Shown here in pieces: positions 1-12,041 of a DNA stretch of 64,000 nucleotides. The stretch is from Opisthorchis felineus. Lineage: Eukaryota > Platyhelminthes > Trematoda > Opisthorchiida > Opisthorchiidae. The stretch covers positions 150,210 through 214,209 of the forward strand of contig SJOL01004250.1 in NCBI GenBank assembly GCA_004794785.1, read 5' to 3'. Under the pieces are notes generated by a model. The model worked only from the letters and a program-made list of their open reading frames with translations. It did not search any database and was not told the origin of the DNA. The translations under genes and the position numbers were made by a program. Position 1 is the first letter of the stretch. Every line of letters begins with the position of its first letter.

Positions 1-3000
1 TACGTAATAACTTTCAGAAAATGAAGTCCACCATCTCGGACGTTCTACTCCCATCAGTCCTCATGTGTTTGATTTCCCTTAACATACCACCTCTCTGCGT
101 ACTTGTACCGACTTGTTCTATGTCTCCGGCACTATTACAGCACATATTGACAAGCATAGAGAGTACTTGATCGCCAGGCTACTAAGTACAAAACATACCC
201 TTGGTTTTCTCATTTAATCACCTGTTGTCACCACCCTAATTGTGGCAAACGTTCAGTCTTTTCTTTATTTATGGACTTTATCCTATCCGAGGTCTCCTAA
301 AACTCACTAGGCCTTACTGATCTCTTCCTCCCAAGCTTCAACCTTCGGCAATACCTGCTTTGGATGCCCTTTTTGGCCGTCGTCCGCTCCACCTATTATG
401 TGCTTTACACCAGAAGTAATCCGGGCCGAAAAATACCTACGATCTTACATTGTCTTTGTTCTACCTCTGCGTACTCCCTTGACCAACCCAAAAAATACCG
501 CTGCTAGCAGAATTGCACAACTCAGCCCAATCATCTCAAACATGACGTCGGTCGCGGGGATATCAAGAAACCGAAGTATGTCAGTGCAATGATTGCATGG
601 GACTGCCATACCCAATTTGATAGCATACGGGCAACTATTCACTTCCTACTTTTGACCGTGCCCTCTTGCCTACTCGTTCCATTACTTGCAGCTACGTACA
701 TATTCTTCCCTGTCCCCGGCGGCCTCCAGGACGCGTTCATTCTAATCTGCTAAACTTTTCGTTTGGATCAAAACATCTCGGTGACTTTCATTTTGTGCTC
801 CTTACAAAGTCGGTCATTTTCTGCGCAGTTCGCGTTCCATCCTGTGTTTTAGCACCAACTCCCTCCCCTAAGGAACTTTTACACCCGACTGCAATCCAAC
901 GGCGAAACCAGTGAGTCTCTACACTCGTACTGTTCACCGTGGTTCTGAGGTTCCTGCTAACATTTATCCGTACTGCTGACTCATCTGCTTCATCATCCCG
1001 ACTTACGCTCCCCGTGACCCTGGGCATGAGCCCAACATTCCAAGGCCTCAGGGCCTCATTGGTGACTTTAAGCTTTAATTCAAATTGACCGGCCAGATCG
1101 TGGCAATTCCGCTGCTTCACCAGACCGTTGTTCTGGTTCCTCACTTTTCGCAATTTAAAGTTTTTTAATGATGTGCCAGACCGGATGTCCCTTGTTTAGC
1201 CCCCCTCGTTTTGCTTTTGCCTGCCACCTTCAAATCTTGACGATCTGATTTTGTCCTAGCTTGCTATGTTCCCCAAAAGCAAGATTAAATCATAACATCT
1301 TTTTTCCACTGCCCACGCCGGTTAAGGCTTGGCAAAGTCCACATCGGATAATGCCTAGCCTTTATGACACCACCCTTTTTCCGCGCAACCCCTAGTACTC
1401 GATGATTCCACCAGCCGTTCTTTTATTCTAACTACCAGTATGGTCACGCCTGACGGTATGCCACCCATTAGTTGTGAATAAACATTAATAATATCCATCA
1501 TGGGAGGAGTCAGATTCGAGAGATTCAGGCTGGGTTTCACTCTCACCGGAGGTGCCGAGACTGAGCCACTCTTCCGACGATCAAAAACACCTGTTTTCTT
1601 GCTTTGCCTTTAGACCTGCTTCTGCTCACGTTAACCGTTAGAAACTGCTGCAGTGTCTAGCGAAAAATCACCTCCCTTCAAGAAACCTTGTCGCTCATAA
1701 CGGCGCTATTTGCCCCCTAATTCAGACATGTTTCTGAGTTCAGAAATCCAGTGGTGTCGGGCGGACGTGTCTCTGTTGCCCATCTCCTTTAGCTTTATGA
1801 TCGACATGTGGCTTGCGTCTTCTATACCTGTCTCAAATATCTCAGTGATCAAAATTCTCCATGGGCCTTAGCTCACGGATATTAAGTAAGTCTATCGTGT
1901 TGCTCTTCTTGGATCGGACCTAATCTAATTAATCCTGCTTCATGGTTGGCTATGCACTTTAAGGCGGGAAAATGTAAATTCCCACCGCATGAGTGGAATC
2001 AAAACCAAAACTCATGTTCACAGATGAACCGATCTATCTTACGGATAAATTCATCTACCCGGGCAGCCGCAGAATCCCTCATCCCGGTTCCCTAACCGGG
2101 AAGGTCATGGCATAGAGTCCTCACATCCGACATTTGTGGCGCCGTCATGATGTCAGCTCAGCTGTCAAGAATATAATACCGCGGTCCAATCTGTCCATAT
2201 TTATGTATCGAAGGGGTGGCCGTCGTGTGCGGATTTTTAAAGATTCTGTGTCTGACCGCATGCAAAACGTTCCTGTGAACAGCCCTTTAACCGTGCCATG
2301 CGTCGATCTCACTGTATTGCTTCCGGAAAGGCGCTTAGGAGTCACCAATGATTAGAACGCAGGTGTATTGCCAGGATAAGCCGTGTGTCAGTCTCCATGA
2401 ATTCGTCTTTCAGTGGACTAGAGCAGTTCGGGGTTGGTGGGTGATGAGCAAAGGATATTGACCATGCCATTGAGCGACAGTCGACAATACATTTTCCTCC
2501 ATCTGCACCTACAGCTGACTTAGAGGATTATAGGTAACAGAGGACATCACCAGTACCCTCCGTCGTGTGTAAAGACGAAGCTCAGGGAGACTTCAGAGTA
2601 AAAGATACCGGGCGGAAGCCATGGTTATATGGTGGATATAAGAATTCATGGGGATTGCGTGAAAAGGCAAGTGCATTGTTACACAGATCCTTGGAACTGA
2701 CGTCGCAGCGTGACACACACCCGAATGAGAGAAGAGTAGATTAGGCCTTGTTTCCAGGTTGAACGGATGATCGAATCGCAGCAGGACCGGAAGCTTATCG
2801 TCTTTGACTCCGAGCAGTAAGTTAGTGCTGCGTCCGCCGGAGGCAAGCGGCAAGTCCTCAGAAACGTTTCCGAACACCGTTCGTTTGGTCTAGGAGCTTA
2901 ATGGAATGCGCGAGAATAGTGCAGAGCCCTGAAAATGTTTTCTGGCCGGACGTACTTTCTTTGGAAATGCCGTGACGTCACCACTTGAGTTGCCATATTA

Positions 3001-3599
3001 GGAGACTTCTAACGATGCACCGTATTCTTTTCGGGGTGCTAATTTGCCGTGATCGTAGGGGGGGTTAATCACTGCGTTGGTCGACCATCCAGCTCATGAT
3101 CAACTGGCTGGCGGGCGTAACCTGGCTAGTTAGCTGGTTATCCCATCATGCACCTTTCTGGTCACTACAATAAGGATGGAGTACAAAATCAACGCCCCAA
3201 GTGGGACAAAACCAAAACAAGGGTGGCATGTGCTTGCTGATCCCAAGGGACCAAGGATTCACGGATTCACGGACTGATAAACAGGATCGAGGCTTTTGCC
3301 CAAATATCCCGGGTCAGTTTTATTCTTGTCTTTCAGCGGCTGCCGTTCACCTGAAAGGCACAAGCAAAAAAGGGTGTGGTACTGCTCCTCAAGTTTTCAG
3401 CGCGGGGCAGTATGTTTGCCAGCACGAGGACTCGCATAGAAAAGTGTCTAGCAGTGCTTTAAACTGGGTTCTAGAAGGAGCGTGGACAACTGTCGGAGGA
3501 AGCTTATTCCACGCACCTACTACACGAAATGATAAAAAATTTTGCCCAATGAAAGTGTGCGCTCTGGGCTTGAAAATCTTCTTACCATGTCCCCACCGT
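1..3599. other. Intergenic, no gene recognised
   Basis: Only short overlapping open frames with no recognisable domain are seen on either strand, and no splice-site-bounded conserved exon was found. Near 3253-3275 a short unit is duplicated locally. A segment at about 3282-3312 resembles one at about 9618-9650 (shared core ggatcgaggctt), suggesting an unclassified dispersed repeat. A plus-strand open frame beginning near 3201 runs into the assembly gap and is not interpretable. Confidence 0.6.
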
Positions 3600-4323
3600 N
3601 NNNNNNNNNNNNNNNNNNNNNNNNNNNNNNNNNNNNNNNNNNNNNNNNNNNNNNNNNNNNNNNNNNNNNNNNNNNNNNNNNNNNNNNNNNNNNNNNNNNN
3701 NNNNNNNNNNNNNNNNNNNNNNNNNNNNNNNNNNNNNNNNNNNNNNNNNNNNNNNNNNNNNNNNNNNNNNNNNNNNNNNNNNNNNNNNNNNNNNNNNNNN
3801 NNNNNNNNNNNNNNNNNNNNNNNNNNNNNNNNNNNNNNNNNNNNNNNNNNNNNNNNNNNNNNNNNNNNNNNNNNNNNNNNNNNNNNNNNNNNNNNNNNNN
3901 NNNNNNNNNNNNNNNNNNNNNNNNNNNNNNNNNNNNNNNNNNNNNNNNNNNNNNNNNNNNNNNNNNNNNNNNNNNNNNNNNNNNNNNNNNNNNNNNNNNN
4001 NNNNNNNNNNNNNNNNNNNNNNNNNNNNNNNNNNNNNNNNNNNNNNNNNNNNNNNNNNNNNNNNNNNNNNNNNNNNNNNNNNNNNNNNNNNNNNNNNNNN
4101 NNNNNNNNNNNNNNNNNNNNNNNNNNNNNNNNNNNNNNNNNNNNNNNNNNNNNNNNNNNNNNNNNNNNNNNNNNNNNNNNNNNNNNNNNNNNNNNNNNNN
4201 NNNNNNNNNNNNNNNNNNNNNNNNNNNNNNNNNNNNNNNNNNNNNNNNNNNNNNNNNNNNNNNNNNNNNNNNNNNNNNNNNNNNNNNNNNNNNNNNNNNN
4301 NNNNNNNNNNNNNNNNNNNNNNN
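3600..4323. other. Assembly gap (724 N)
   Basis: This is a continuous run of N. Open reading frames that appear to cross it are artefacts of untranslated N positions. The sequence on the right-hand side belongs to an open minus-strand frame, so the gap probably hides the remainder of a repeat. Confidence 0.99.
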
Positions 4324-4673
4324 CACTGGCCTATTTGATTTTGCGGTGCAGATTTGGTTCCATTTTTGGTGGTCGCCTTCTTAGTTGTGGAATGCATTGC
4401 CCCCCTAAGGTATAGGCAACTGGCGCAGACAAACGGGTCAGGAGAGTTGGCCAGGTGGCTTACCTGGTTGTCCTGTAAACCCGTGCATTTAAAGTGCCAC
4501 CAAGCCTTGCAGGAGTGGCATTGCATACCACGTCTTACCTTCGGCGGATACCCATTTCGTCCACATCTGTTGTGGTCCAACGATGGCTGCGGAGTGCATC
4601 TTGAATTGATTTGCGTCATCATTGAGAATGGGTGTAAAGCAGGAACAGAGTGTGAAATAACAGAGGTTATCAC
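4324..4673 (-). pseudogene. PHD-finger-like ORF fragment, truncated by gap
   Basis: A minus-strand frame starts at 4673 and stays open for about 116 codons to the gap edge. Its centre resembles a PHD zinc finger: CHSC, then WWH, C, and finally CASC, with the aromatic pair preceding the zinc-binding His. The first zinc-binding pair looks damaged, because the position expected to be the second Cys after CGR is Asn. PHD fingers with this WWH signature occur in chromatin readers and also in ORF1-type proteins of some LINEs. In this repeat-rich setting a retroelement ORF1 fragment is the more likely reading. There are no introns or neighbours to support a cellular gene, and the 3' end lies in the gap. 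Confidence 0.45.
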
Positions 4674-6016
4674 GTAAACGTTATGTTGGGATGAAAAAAT
4701 TCAACAAATGATACTCGTGAGCTCTGTAAATAGATTGAACAGCGAAGGAATTCTTTCACAAATTCGCACGAGAGATAAACGAAACCAATTTAAACCAACC
4801 GCGCTGCCCTTCGCGCAGGAAATCTGCTGGACTCGCCCGATATACAATAGCCCACTCAGTTCGCCCGGCTCGTTTGTTATAGGCATATTATAAGCTTCGA
4901 GGGTCTGTGTGGCTTTGGGGGACATGAAAGAAACAAAGAAGTTACGCAGGTGGTTCACCTTAATCATTTTCATGCGTCTTGACAGGCAATTGCAGGACAA
5001 GATCGGTTTTTAAGTGAAATCAGTCGCAGGTGAAATTCCGACTACAGGAATTTTACCTTGCCTGTTGATTAGCGGAGCCCCGTTGCCCCATTCTAAGAGA
5101 CGGCAGTTGCCGACCCGGCTGAATGTTCTCTTTAGTGCCTTTGTAGTTCGTCTCTATGTCGTCGACAGTCGACTTCTAGATCGACTGCACTCAGCACAGC
5201 ATTGAATAGAGTGTTCTGGGAGGCAGCTGGCCGTTTGGCCTGTAAAATACATGTCCTAACCAGCACAACCTATAAAGCTCAGGTAATTCAGCTACCTATT
5301 CCCATGACCAGCCTTGCCAATTCGATGGTCCCATCTGATCAATGCTCCCAAGGCTCTGATGGAAAAACACCGAGTTTTTGTGCAACCACTAATTCCAGAG
5401 GTCACGTTTATGTAGTGTGGATCACACTGGCATGGTGCAAACTCTGCCCTTGACAGAAAAATTAACGTCACTCCTGTGCCATAGATGCACGAGGTTGATA
5501 ATAAGAGGTTTACTTCCCAACTTGTAGGGGGGATACAAATTGCTTCATCACCGGATCGCTATAGTACGAACGGCAAAAGCTGCATCGGTCTCCCTGACCC
5601 GAAAAGTTGTCTCGTCTCCAGAAAGTTTACTGGTACTTATACAAGTCCTAGCGTAAATAGGCCTATCAGCTACGTCGAATGCCAGTGTGCAAGCATGAAG
5701 TTTGGGTCTCATCCCACAGAAGTTTCTAATAGCACTTTAAAACTTTCAGGTATAGGGTGCATACCAAACCATGCAGCCGAATTGTTTGAGTTATTTAAAA
5801 TGTCTTGCGTCTTTGAAGCATCTGTTTCAAGGAGAACAACAACTTACTCAGCGTCTGTGGGTGAATACATCGAGAACCATTTGATCCTTGAAGTTTCACA
5901 GACAGGCTGGGAAGTTTCAAGCAGCAAATAACTAGCAAATTTGAAGGGGAAATGCGGGGCAGAGCAAAGGTGCAATACAACACTGGGCGCAGGAGACGCA
6001 ATACGACCTTAGAGGT
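4674..6016. other. Intergenic, unassigned
   Basis: No recognisable coding exon. An open frame of 148 codons at 5485-5931 has low-complexity composition and no domain I know. Its start (about 5505-5525) resembles the stretch ending a TTA-rich repeat at 8200-8240 (shared words like ggttta.ttcccaact), so it is probably repeat-derived. Confidence 0.45.
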
Positions 6017-6634
6017 CTATGTCTATATATGTTCTCTCAAGTAGCACCGCGCTGCTAGTCCGGACGACTCCCAGCTCGCGTCGTTCGGAGATGGGGCTTA
6101 GGTCAACAGTCATTGCTTGTCGGATGTGTTTGGTTGCAATCGGTAAAAGGAGGCAGCCCCAAACAACTAGGGAGAGTCGGTTATGGTGCACATTCACAAA
6201 AAGAGGCCCCAAGAGAGTGTCAGAATGACCCCGGTCCTAACGAGATTGCTGACATCGTTTGGGCTTCGTCCCCTTATGGTGGCTCGTGAAACACTTAGTC
6301 GAGAGCAGCAAGCGGGATTCCGGCCTGGTAGGGGTTGCTTTGACCAAATCTTCACACACTGGCGGGTGCTAAAACAGCCTAATATGTACAAACGATCAAC
6401 GATTTTAGTATTCCTGGACTTCCAAGGCGCATTCCAGTCAGTGGATCGGTCCGTTCTCCTTAACACGCCCGCTCATTAGGGCGCGCCCCGAAATTGCTTG
6501 AACATGATCATTTTGTGCTCTCAGACTTTCGGGCACGCGAGGCTATATAGTGAGCTCTCCAGAAGCTTCCGTACGCAAATCGGTGTCCACCAGGGTTGCC
6601 CACTCTCTTAATTTCTATTGAATTTCCTGATCCA
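6017..6634 (+). mobile_element. RTE-like LINE remnant A, 5' half (RT fingers/palm)
   Basis: This is a decayed reverse-transcriptase segment colinear with LINE copy B at about 23409-24005. Recognisable peptide scraps include REQQAGFRPGRGCFDQIFTH and VFLDFQGAFQSVDRS, which are RT motifs before and around the first catalytic Asp, followed by a G.HQGCPLS-like stretch. Several frameshifts and stops separate them, so it is not functional. It breaks off near 6634 where copy B continues, and the same LINE resumes at about 7131. Confidence 0.75.
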
Positions 6635-6679
6635 TCCCAATCTAACTTTCCCTTCTAAAGGATCACCAAAGCTGCATAA

Positions 6680-6964
6680 TGCGAATTAAACGCCCAAACT
6701 CACGTCAGTACCACATACAGTGCGTGTTATTTGAAATATATGTAGGGATGACATTCTAGAATTTCCAACGCTTTCTGGATGCTTCACTGGCAGCCGGCAT
6801 GTGGTGGACATTAGACGATGTTTTGCTGTTGGGTCCACGGTTTCGGCCAATCAGAGCTCCCAAGGATGCTGGGCCCGAAAACGGCCCTTGTTCTGGCCAA
6901 TCGCTTGCGGAATGGGCTTCTTGGCCTTAGGAGCGCATAACTGAGTGCGGAATTCCGCCTAACA
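6680..6964 (+). mobile_element. 5'-truncated LTR fragment (family L1)
   Basis: This piece matches the right-hand two thirds of the LTRs at 33277-33641 and 37299-37692. It carries the same CCAAT/ATTGG-rich core and the same right end, ggaattccgcctaaca. The left end, including the TG terminus, is missing. It lies inside the interrupted LINE A, so it arrived after that LINE. Confidence 0.7.
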
Positions 6965-7130
6965 TCTGTCTGTCAGTTTGATTGATTTATATGTAAGTAT
7001 TGGTGATGTACAACCTTGCTTACTGGGCTTCGGCTCATGACTTTTCCCATCCACAGAAATTGTGAACATCTGCCTTCGTAGAATCACTGTCCCCTGGTGC
7101 TTCCATAGCGTGCATGCTACATATCTATGA

Positions 7131-7770
7131 CGTTAAAGCGGTATATCCCTGAATCTCAAGGGATGTGTGTATCAGGAGCTGTTTGGTTTTATGGCTGTGA
7201 GACTTGTCGTGTTTGGTCAGCGGACCTGAGGCATCTTCAGGTCATCGGCAACCTCTGTCTCAGAACCAAACTTCGGGGGGTTGGTGTAACGAGGTAGGTA
7301 ACGAGGGATTTAGGAAGCAAATGTTCGGTTTGCAACGCGGACTTCCATAGAAGACTTCCCGGCATCAGAAGCTTCGTTGGTTAGGCCATGCCTTGTGCAC
7401 GTCGAACCATCGTTTGCCGAAGAGAGTGCTGTTTTCAGTGCCCAAATGTGAGTGGCGGTATTAAAGAGGTGGTCACCCTTGACTTAGCAGAGGGGTATGA
7501 AACAGATTACGAAAAGTTGGTGCTGTCTTTGGGGCACGGGAGACCGTGTGCTCCTCGCTACGCCTAGTTGGAGACGCCACAAGATGTGGCTGCTAATTAT
7601 AATGTCAGTGGCATTGTTGTTGTCAGTTTCTATCCGGATTGCCAGAATGGGTGTCGGAATGATTGTGGTAGGCTAACACTAAGTCCCTTTCTCGTCCAAC
7701 TTTATTATTTTCTTCACAATAAGGCTTTCAAATACATCATGGTTAAACGGTGTTGAAACATCAGTGTTCA
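7131..7770 (+). mobile_element. RTE-like LINE remnant A, 3' half
   Basis: The LINE resumes at the segment encoding the SLNLKG motif and continues through remnants of the region after the RT palm, with the WLGH-type motif damaged. It ends with the 3' tail also seen at the end of copy B (aataaggctttcaa… then catcagtgtt). Relative to copy B about 370 bp of LINE is missing between the halves, replaced by about 500 bp that includes an LTR fragment. Confidence 0.7.
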
Positions 7771-8419
7771 CGGACTCACGGGTTGATACTCGAGAAGCTG
7801 GGGTAAGGCGGGGAGTGCTGCACCATTAACCGTGGTTTCTTCGTTGATGGGGTGATGGACAGATGGGAGATGGATTGATTTTCCTAAAAGCAGGCTTGAC
7901 AACATGCACGGTAGTCTTACTTTCGACGAGGAAAGTTCCAACCCATCTGTACGGTCAATTTCGAAGTGTCCCGTTCCGATGTATACTGGAACTTCTCGTG
8001 GGCGCGTGTTTCTTTAAAATCATCTGAAAAGTTAATGCAGTCAACGTGACACCCACCGTAAGTCTGAACCACTTCGCAAGTAAGCTTCATCGATCCTACT
8101 GATGGCTTTCAATGAGGGCGCACGGCCTTATAAAAGTGCTTGGAGTGGAAATTTGGCCATATAGCACAGTTACTACCACTCCATGCCTGAGTCGGCATGT
8201 TCCTACTAGTTGGGAAATAAACCTATTATTACTATTATTATTAACTGAGAACTGCTTACTGCCACAGGCTTTGTTCAAAGAACTTTACTAGGCTATAAGC
8301 CTGGAAACAACGACATTTTGTGGTGGACTGTAAATTGTAGAATGGTTACTCTAGTGAGACAGATAGAATTACAAAGAAATTACCGTATAGAGTGCAGTAA
8401 TGGGAAAACAACAAATGGG
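7771..8419. other. Intergenic with a TTA microsatellite
   Basis: No gene is seen. A short TTA-type microsatellite lies at about 8222-8243, next to a unit (aataggtttatttcccaact in the local orientation) that partly recurs at about 5505-5525, suggesting the tail of a small retroelement. Confidence 0.5.
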
Positions 8420-8422
8420 TCA

Positions 8423-9140
8423 TTAATTGGAAGCGTGGCGCACTTGTATTGCACAAATGAGAGGCAACGTTATTGTGCAGCCGGCCGTGTCCGGATATTC
8501 CACCCCTGTCACAATGCACTGAAAATCATCTGATGTTATTCGTGGATTGGTAGAAAGGGCAACTTTACCAAAGTAAAAGAAACACTTTTTGTTTCGTGAA
8601 ACACGTTTCAAGGGGAATCCCGCATCGCAATTTGCATGGTTATCTGAGGCGTCTGTGAGAGATGCCTGCAGGCGTTTAAAAACCTGCCTAACAATATATA
8701 TGGGACTTTGTACCATGCGCTTAAGTGTGAACATGTACGACTCATAGGGGACTGATGAAAAAACTATCCAGAGGCCCGTGAGACGAGACGTCGTCCGGCA
8801 AGTGATGCAGACAATGGACATTGTGCACGATCTCCTGCAACCCATAGAGTTTCTGGAGCTTGTTAACAAATACCAGCAATAAGTACCGTGAAAAAGCAAA
8901 GTGGGAAACATAATGGTGACGATGGGAAATCAAATACACGGGTATAAACGAATCTATAAAATTTTGATAACGTTCATGAGGAAGGATGTCCCTAAATACA
9001 GTCGGACCAATGTAAAACAACAGTTGACGAAACTCTGTCGCTTTCCATTGTTTGTACGGTGTAATTTCCCGGTACTTACGCGGGTAATCCACGGGCACAT
9101 GGGCACGTATATTTCGAATCATGTGATCCACCCTGTTCAA
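8423..9140 (-). pseudogene. CACTA/DUF4218-like transposase C-terminal fragment, frameshifted
   Basis: The minus-strand frame from 9140 encodes KQWKATEFRQLLFYIGP, then a YG…VHNVHCLHHLPDDV block and GPLD.F. This order resembles the C-terminal part of large animal transposases related to CACTA/En-Spm elements. The match continues in another frame from about 8750 with YMFTLKRMVQSP…VFKRLQ, so at least one frameshift is present near 8750-8765. The catalytic N-terminal half is absent. I recognise the family from motif order only, so the superfamily assignment is tentative. It is isolated, intronless and degenerate, so it is not a functional gene. Confidence 0.6.
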
Positions 9141-9966
9141 CCCAGTGGGCCCGATACGTGCTGGTCGACCACCGTTCCAAGGCTAACCCTCCAGTGCACT
9201 TCAGTATGCGGTTGAGTGACCACCTAGAAATGGGCAAACTACGTTTCGAAGGCTGCAGTCCTCAGATATATATATGTATATATATTAACAGTCATGAATT
9301 ACCATTCCTCCTGATAGAAATTCGCAAATACACGGAGACAGCAGCAACGTAAGTCCGCGGCGATCCAGGAAATGGGCTTGGCTGCCACGGCCATTTACTT
9401 AAACACCGATGCAGATAAACAAACTTTCAGAACGGGTTTCTGAAAATCAATTAGAACGATGCCATTTTGTTTTACGCCAACACTTTATATGATAAGAAAT
9501 AGTAATGTGAATAAGTGATGTAACAACACCTCATGATGGTTGGGTGAGAGCTACACTGTTAAATAACCGACTTTAACCGCCGTATAACCGACTCATAACC
9601 GAGTTGTGCTGCCAGGGACGGGATCGAGGCTTTCGCCCAAGTTTCCCGGAGATATCATGCCCTCGGAGATGGTGAACTCGGGCGATGTTAGTTCACATAT
9701 AGTGGCATCACAAGGGATAAAAATTGTTCAGGGACACTCTTGATCGTCAAACACTGCCTTAGCTTCTGACGGTCGGCAGTCGAAAACGGACTACAGATGA
9801 AGAAAAGTGACCACCGTTGGACGTAGGAAGAGTGGCTGTTTAAGAACCTGTCTCGTGGCAAAGAACTGATCAAAATATCCTTGGCCAGGACGCAACCCAG
9901 CTTGATTTTCAAAAATCTATCTCTCTTGGTTGTCAGCCTATGCAAAATAATACCGGAGATAAAAAT
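9141..9966. other. Intergenic, short TA-rich tract
   Basis: No gene is recognised. A TA-rich imperfect tract sits at about 9266-9286. The segment near 9618-9650 resembles 3282-3312. Nothing else could be assigned. Confidence 0.5.
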
Positions 9967-10141
9967 CGTTCAGCTCTAGCACCCTTTCGATGCTTAGCTG
10001 CCATGCCACCCGAAAGAAGCATGAGGGCTGACATATTGCCAGGTTGCTTAAGCCTAAATAGAGGAAGTCGAGATGCAGAGGTCGGGGTCAGACCACGGAC
10101 CTTCCGGTCAGTAAATTCGCGCTCCAACCACTGAACCATCC
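9967..10141 (-). mobile_element. tRNA-derived SINE, family S1, full-length-like copy
   Basis: Read on the minus strand, it starts with a degenerate tRNA-like head and ends with the tail ggcac.gaaagggtg…agctgaacg shared by all S1 copies. The head holds an internal A box (here altered to tggttcagtgg) and a B box region near tctgaccccgac. S1 copies in this window align over about 175-180 bp. RNA polymerase III promoter boxes of this type indicate a tRNA-derived SINE. Confidence 0.8.
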
Positions 10142-10261
10142 AATACCGGAGAACACCTTGGATAACAAGCTGATGTCACACTGGTCTTTTCGTGAAGTTC
10201 GTTAGGTCGTTTTGAAGGTTGAGATCACGGTTTAAGTACTCTATTCCACTGCTATCTGGTT

Positions 10262-11590
10262 TTCATCCTAACTTTCCATTAATGGGGTCGTTATATTGTT
10301 TCCCGGGCTTCACCATCCTTGAAAAGTGCAGGGTGCAGACCCTCCGGTGCCTTTTCGTTTCAGGGAAATTCTATCTTGCGCTTTGCTGATGATAAACTGG
10401 TGCCGATATTCCAGTCAGTTAGAAGTTCTGTTGAATTAGGCCGGCTGGAATGTTCCTTAAATTGTTCAGCCCATCGCTCAAGACGATAACTCCATAAATG
10501 AATTACCGTTCCATCTTTGCAAATTGTTTTGCTCTCCTGTCTCCCTTTGGCCGGTTGATCGAATCAGTCCATATATGGCACAACTGTTGCCTGCACCGAA
10601 AGCCTTCTTCATCTTCTGGATTTCCATAATCCGCCTGTGTTCCCTGTCATCCTTCATGCTCTTGATTATCTCGCTTTTAAAGGATCCGCTGGTTGCTAGC
10701 ATCGCTTTTCTGATATCCATAAGAACTGCGGATCTCGACGATACCCGATGTTCACTCGATCGAGTCGGGAGCCTTGGTCAGACAGTTCTAAAAGCCGGGA
10801 GCATAGCCTCTTTTACTCTTCCATTCATCCTCCAACCAATCTTCGTCATCAGCATGACTGTCTGTTTCCAGTAGCCTTCCAAACAGTTCAGCTGTATATT
10901 GATCAGCTACCGAAACTCGTCAAATTCGTCAAACGGAACTGCTCTGCTTCAGCAAGGGGAATAGAGGTGATAAACTAACGTGATCGGAGTCAAGTTGTGT
11001 ACACCTGGAGGACCGGCAACCTTTATTTGAGGCTCCTTGTCAGTAACTGACAGCTACTTGATCTAACTGAGTGCGTAACGGGCTTGGATTTGAATTGGAC
11101 ATGAGCGATTGTACTGAAAGTCCGTACTGGCCAGGAACAGACGATGTTCAGTACACACCCGGGAAAGTCGCACCCTATTATCCGTACGCTGAGCGGCGAC
11201 TCCGCATCTACCACCCTAAAATGCTCCTTCCATGATTAGTCGTTCATCTTGGGCGTTTATATCATCCACCAGGGTGATAATATCCGTTATTGCTAACCCA
11301 ATCAGTCGCCCATTTGAGCTTCATAATTGTAGTGTGTTGGATCGTATGCCGGTTTCACAAATAGAGACCGTTTGCCACATGCATTTGCGCTGATCTTAAT
11401 TGAATCGGACAATCGTACAGCGGAAAGCCAACTGTCCACGGGGATCCAGTTCAGTAAAATACATTCATTTTTGGGGTTGAGTGCTGCATCTACATCACAG
11501 ACACCGCAAGTCGTTGAACGAGAATCACCGGACACGTGAAGAGCGGCATTCAATTCTTTCTAGGAAGCTGTATGCGGAGACGGAGAGACC
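10262..11590 (-). mobile_element. RTE-like LINE remnant G (endonuclease to start of RT)
   Basis: On the minus strand the 11302-11553 frame contains LLNWIPVDSWLSAVRL, which parallels the endonuclease segment LLDWILVDSRLCAVRL of LINE copy B. Downstream, 10478-10720 encodes a helical linker (DDREHRRIMEIQKMKKAFGA…LIRSTG) typical of the stretch between endonuclease and RT. At about 10260-10400 the beginning of the RT is seen (KAPEGLHPALFKDG). Frames change repeatedly, so it is a dead 5' portion lacking most of the RT. Confidence 0.7.
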
Positions 11591-11693
11591 ATCTGGCATG
11601 GTCCGTAGAAGTAGTAGCAGCCCCTTGAGAAAATGAAGATCAAGGTAGCTGACATTTGCAGTTTATCAGGTTTGATGTGGATTACATTGATCC

Positions 11694-11960
11694 CTAAATA
11701 GGCTTTACTGGGATCCAGTCCACTAAAGCGCTTTCACCCTTGGTGCTGAGTGCAACTCGCGCACCGGAGATACCACGAGCAATTGCTTCAGGATTACCAG
11801 ATATTCGAAGAGTAAAGTGTGAAACATCTGAGTTCGTTTTAAGCGGCTTGAGATGCACGACCGAAGTGAAGCGTTGTGTGTGTTCCGGGGACACAACATA
11901 CATCGACGGAGAGGAAACGCAAGGTTTCTGCGAAGGATACCTATTGTCCTGTTTGATAGA
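11694..11960 (-). mobile_element. LINE endonuclease fragment H
   Basis: A minus-strand frame contains HFTLRISGNPEAIARGISGA followed by ALSTKGESALVDWIPV. This corresponds to the part of the AP-endonuclease-like domain preceding the segment present in copies B and G. It ends abruptly at 11694, about 100 bp upstream (in LINE sense) of remnant G, so H and G may be two copies or one rearranged copy. Confidence 0.65.
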
Positions 11961-12041
11961 AAGTACGGACATTGAAGAATGCAGCGTAGAGGTTAGTAAG
12001 GTATTATTCTGGCTTATTTTTGGTTGATAGTGTGGATACAT

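Noticed and set aside
3201..4415. Long open frames of 268-404 codons crossing 3600-4323
   Set aside because: They consist mainly of N positions in the assembly gap. Only the right-hand minus-strand PHD-like part has recognisable content.
5485..5931. 148-codon open frame
   Set aside because: Composition is not protein-like, and its start resembles a repeat seen near 8200. No homology is recognised.
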